A stretch of DNA of 64,000 bases from Pedobacter sp. MC2016-14. GTDB lineage: Bacteria; Bacteroidota; Bacteroidia; Sphingobacteriales; Sphingobacteriaceae. The stretch covers positions 1-64,000 of the forward strand of contig NZ_JAJMPA010000005.1 of the NCBI RefSeq assembly GCF_020991475.1, given 5' to 3'. The notes below the pieces were generated by a model. That model did no database searches, was not told the origin of the DNA, and saw only the letters and a program-made list of their open reading frames with translations. Position 1 is the stretch's first letter, and the number at the start of each line of letters is the position of its first letter. Made by a program: the position numbers and the translations under genes. Below, one piece after another: positions 61,113 to 64,000 of the stretch.

Positions 61113-62174
61113 TCATTTCTTTCTACTAAACAATCCTGCTCTTTTGGTTTTTTGCTTTTCAGGCCCGATTAAAAAACCATATGGTTTTAATTCAGGTATC
61201 CTATCACAGATAATTTTCACAATCCCCAGCATTGGAACAGCAAGGATCATTCCCGCTACACCCCAAACGGTTTCTCCTACAACGATAGCCAGAATGGTAA
61301 AGAGTGGATTAATATTTACCTGTTCTCCTACGATAAGCGGCTCCAGGATATAAGTTTGAACGAACTGAACGATACCATACACCACCAACACGCCGATAAT
61401 CATCTTTGAATCGCCTCCCTGGGCAATTACCGCCAACACGGTAACTGATGTACCTGTTAAGTTGCCTACAAAGGGAATAATCTCTAAGGTTCCACACAAG
61501 ACTGCAAAAAAGATTGCACTCTCTACGCCGACAAGGCTAAAACCAATCCCATACATGACCCACAAAACACCAATCATGGCAGCCAGGCCACCCAGGTATT
61601 TTTGGGCCACCAGACCAGATTCGTGAACGATGATTGAAGCACGTTCTTCCTCGTTTTGCGGTACGATTTTAAGGATGAACTTTTTAATGTGCGAACGGTA
61701 ATACAGGCAGAGATACATATATACGATTACAAGTAGCGTACTGACCGCTATCCCTAGAATACCGGAAGCAAAGCCGGCCAGCATTGCGCCCGATTGACTG
61801 TTGCCTTGTTTTAGAATTTCTTTTTGCTGAGACCTGGTGATGCCGGCTTTTTGATCTATCCAGCTTCTGAGCGATGCAAACATATCGCTTAGGCGCTCTT
61901 TCATGGCATCAAGGTTTTCTGTTAAACTGCCCAGTTGCCAATATAGAAGTGACACAATAGCTAAAGCCGTAAAAACAAAAATGAAGATGCATACTGCTGT
62001 CGCCAGCCCCCTCGACATTCCTTTGTGCTCAAGGAAGTTACATAAACTGATAAAAAGCATAGAAAATACCGCCGCCAGGGCCAGCGGAACTAAAACAGGA
62101 GCTGCGAAATAAAGGCCTGCTATTGCCAGAAAAAATATCAGTAAAACATGTACCGATCGTTGGAGTTTGGTCAT
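61113..62174 (-). CDS. AI-2E family transporter (PerM-like)
   Basis: From the ATG at 62174 the product has 353 residues; a TTG at 62189 would add five. Helices in the first 70 residues, a soluble helical stretch, then helices with GTLEIIPFVGNLTGTSVTVLAVIAQGG and IVGEQVNINPLFTILAIVVGETVWGVAGMILAVPMLGIVKII match the AI-2E/PerM family. It is a membrane export protein of uncertain substrate. It lies 33 bases after the 208-residue gene and may be in one operon with the MscS channel. Confidence 0.82.
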   Translation of the reverse strand: MTKLQRSVHVLLIFFLAIAGLYFAAPVLVPLALAAVFSMLFISLCNFLEHKGMSRGLATAVCIFIFVFTALAIVSLLYWQLGSLTENLDAMKERLSDMFASLRSWIDQKAGITRSQQKEILKQGNSQSGAMLAGFASGILGIAVSTLLVIVYMYLCLYYRSHIKKFILKIVPQNEEERASIIVHESGLVAQKYLGGLAAMIGVLWVMYGIGFSLVGVESAIFFAVLCGTLEIIPFVGNLTGTSVTVLAVIAQGGDSKMIIGVLVVYGIVQFVQTYILEPLIVGEQVNINPLFTILAIVVGETVWGVAGMILAVPMLGIVKIICDRIPELKPYGFLIGPEKQKTKRAGLFSRKK

Positions 62175-62206
62175 ACCCAAGCTTAACAATACTTTTCCCT
62201 AAAAGT

Positions 62207-62833
62207 TTATTTTACCAGCAAACCCTTTACTAAAGCTTTCCATTGCGGATATGAAAAACCAATTTTGGCCGCCCAGCCCACCAAAGTATTTCTAAGATTA
62301 TCCAGCCCATTGCCGGTATCATTGTTGGCCACCTCATTTCTTCCGTGTTCTTCTGCAAAAATGACATTTCCAATGCGCTTTACCTGAAAAGTAGAGGTTG
62401 CCTCATCCGTTAAAAAATGGGCAATTGCAGGATCAGCCTTCAAGGGATTTCGGGAGGGTCTGGCAGTGATGCTGATTACTTCCACATCATCCAGAAGTTG
62501 CGCGTTAACCTCTTCCAGAACAACCCAATCGTAGCCTTCTCCAGCAGCTGTGCCGGGTCCCGGAATGTCTATCCTGATATGATCACCACTTAAAGCCGTA
62601 CGCTGAACCAGTCCTCCACTGGCGTCGGTTAAAAAGAAATGAGCCTTTTCAACGCCAGCAATCTCTGACCAGCGGTTAACGTCCAGCAAACGATCTTTTA
62701 CCGTTTTAAAAAAATGAATGGCCTCCCCTTCTGTGGGCAACTCAATCTTTTCTACTGCATTCATTTCAGTACCTACTTGTTGAGCGGGCACCTGTGCCGC
62801 TCCTGGCTGTGGATTGGGATTATTCGTTTCCAT
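62207..62833 (-). CDS. Hypothetical protein between MscS channel and permease
   Basis: The 208-residue product starts with a Pro/Gln/Asn-rich stretch of about 25 residues, followed by a compact domain (GEAIHFFKTVKDRLLDVNRWSEIAGVEKAHFFLTDASGG, DWVVLEEVNAQLLDDVEVISI, NGLDNLRNTLVGWAAKIGFSYPQWKALVKGLL). No signal peptide. It starts 2 bases after the MscS stop, so translation is coupled. No family is recognised. Confidence 0.6.
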   Translation of the reverse strand: METNNPNPQPGAAQVPAQQVGTEMNAVEKIELPTEGEAIHFFKTVKDRLLDVNRWSEIAGVEKAHFFLTDASGGLVQRTALSGDHIRIDIPGPGTAAGEGYDWVVLEEVNAQLLDDVEVISITARPSRNPLKADPAIAHFLTDEATSTFQVKRIGNVIFAEEHGRNEVANNDTGNGLDNLRNTLVGWAAKIGFSYPQWKALVKGLLVK

Positions 62834-62835
62834 AA

Positions 62836-63645
62836 TTATGATTTAGCGTCCATACCAGGGAGTTTTATCCCCGATCCTTTTAGATTTTGCATTAAGTTTT
62901 CCTGAAAAACCAAACGTGCATCGTGAAAACCATGCGCATTTAGCCATACATTCACCATTATTTTGTAACCGCTTTCTTCCAGTGCAGAAATGCCTATCCG
63001 CTTTTCAGGAGTTTTTAAAATGGCTGTAGATTCAGCGATGGTTTGATCAATTACTTTTCTGACAGTGGCAAGGTCAATCCCATAACTGAACTTCAGCTCC
63101 AGATCAAGGCGTCTGCTGCCAAGCGCGCTGATGTTGATGATGACCTCATTAGACAGCTTGCTGTTTGGAATAATTACGGTGCGGTTGTCGAACGTGGTCA
63201 CTACGGTATAAAATAGCTTTATGGAAGTCACTGTTCCTTCCTGCCCCTGGGCTATAATATTATCAGAAACACTAAAAGGCCTCAACAACAGGATCAATAC
63301 GCCGGAAGCAAAGTTTTGCATGGTACCAGACAATGCTAAACCTGCCGCCACACCAATGGCGCCTACCAATGCCGCGAAAATAGTGAGGGGGATACCCAAG
63401 GTTTGCATAACCAGAAAGATCAGCAGTGCCCTTAATACAACGATGGTTACGTTTAGAAAAAAGGGTTTCAATGAACTGTTTACCTGATGGTGCTGCATGC
63501 GACCCTGCATCCATCGGGAGAAAATCCTGATGAGCCAAAGGCCGACGAACAAAAACACAATGGCCAGCAAAATATCGGGGCCTTTTAACAGCAACCAGTC
63601 GTAAAATTTGTCGTAATAGCTATCTACATTCTGAGTTAATTTCAT
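62836..63645 (-). CDS. MscS family mechanosensitive channel
   Basis: The 269-residue protein has three transmembrane helices. The pore-lining helix reads AALVGAIGVAAGLALSGTMQNFASGVLILLLRPFSVSD (about 88-125), the family signature, followed by the beta domain with VVTTFDNRTVIIPNSKLSNEVIINIS. It is a small-conductance channel for osmotic relief in the inner membrane. It is first of an operon with the 208-residue gene and probably the permease. Confidence 0.85.
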   Translation of the reverse strand: MKLTQNVDSYYDKFYDWLLLKGPDILLAIVFLFVGLWLIRIFSRWMQGRMQHHQVNSSLKPFFLNVTIVVLRALLIFLVMQTLGIPLTIFAALVGAIGVAAGLALSGTMQNFASGVLILLLRPFSVSDNIIAQGQEGTVTSIKLFYTVVTTFDNRTVIIPNSKLSNEVIINISALGSRRLDLELKFSYGIDLATVRKVIDQTIAESTAILKTPEKRIGISALEESGYKIMVNVWLNAHGFHDARLVFQENLMQNLKGSGIKLPGMDAKS

Positions 63646-63858
63646 ACTATAATTTTAACATAACACTTACCCTAACAGGCTATAAACGCAGCAGGATTGA
63701 AAAAGTTTGAGCAAGCATGAAGCTCCGCCTGGTAAAATTTAGAGGTAAAATCTTTTATTTTAAAATTTACAAACAAAATTCATCCAGTACGGTTGTACAG
63801 CCCGGAGATCAGCAATAACGAGCTCTAACAAAACATCTTAAACGAAAAACAAAAAATT

Positions 63859-64000
63859 ATGGCAACTACAAAAAAAGCAGGCACAAAAGCGCCAGCGAAA
63901 TCGAAAACAGGTAAGATGGAGAATTCTGAATTTCATGAATTTTTCGTTGATGAATTAAAAGACATCTATTGGGCAGAAAAGCATTTGGCTAAGGCCTTAC
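63859..64000 (+). CDS. DUF892 (YciE/YciF-like) ferritin-like protein, 5' end only
   Basis: The window ends after 47 codons. A Lys/Ala-rich N-terminal tail (MATTKKAGTKAPAKSKTG) is followed by NSEFHEFFVDELKDIYWAEKHLAKAL, the opening of the DUF892 ferritin-like family. Members are linked to general stress. The remainder lies outside the window. Confidence 0.75.
   Translation, partial: MATTKKAGTKAPAKSKTGKMENSEFHEFFVDELKDIYWAEKHLAKAL

Noticed and set aside
1..64000. CRISPR array or insertion sequence
   Set aside because: No regularly spaced short repeats and no transposase frame or terminal inverted repeats of IS type were seen.

Overview
The window comes from a Bacteroidota chromosome, most likely Sphingobacteriaceae and close to Pedobacter. 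The signs are two FecI/FecR-controlled SusC/SusD loci, TlpA-type thioredoxins, three DUF6266 paralogues, DUF4843 and PKD-like lipoproteins, a Bacteroidota-type tyrosine recombinase remnant, and promoters of the form TTTG-N19-TAnnTTTG. Family names are assigned from remembered motifs; no search was run.

Layout. 1-340: two minus-strand promoters that fire out of the window, in the style of stable-RNA promoters. 0.3-5.3 kb: a compact minus-strand operon of three DUF6266 proteins, a three-helix membrane protein, a CHAP-type amidase/peptidase and a lipoprotein, followed by small regulators. 5.4-15 kb: minus-strand outer-membrane uptake locus A (sigma, a 126-residue unknown, FecR, SusC, SusD, TlpA-like). 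15-19.4 kb: an accessory stretch around a TetR regulator, in which four intergenic regions carry the same ATCAC-N6-GTGAT palindrome. 19.5-30 kb: plus-strand uptake locus B (sigma, FecR, SusC, SusD, DUF4843, PKD-like, TlpA). 30-38 kb: housekeeping and stress genes, including a hybrid histidine kinase and a TPM/zinc-ribbon/SPFH gene set. 38-40.8 kb: a TonB-dependent receptor behind a leader that encodes a 26-residue peptide ending in four cysteines.

41.0-53.9 kb is a composite genomic island between two identical tRNA-Ser(UGA) genes, with a third partial attachment site inside. It carries a decayed integrase, an HExxH-protein/membrane-protein pair, an operon of three different SIR2-like proteins, and a complete retron. 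The retron consists of an NDT-like effector with a winged-helix tail, a recognisable msr-msd RNA and a reverse transcriptase. This is an anti-phage defence island in character. Its integrase is broken, so it looks fixed in place. 53.9-64 kb returns to core-type genes: VOC protein, an ankyrin-repeat operon, an AI-2E-family permease, an MscS channel and the start of a DUF892 (YciE/YciF-like) ferritin-like gene.

The most interesting items are the retron (its RNA can be folded by eye and begins inside the effector coding sequence), the three-SIR2 operon beside it, the Cys4 leader peptide of the TonB-dependent receptor, the local TetR-type operator family, and the DUF6266/lysis-cassette-like operon.
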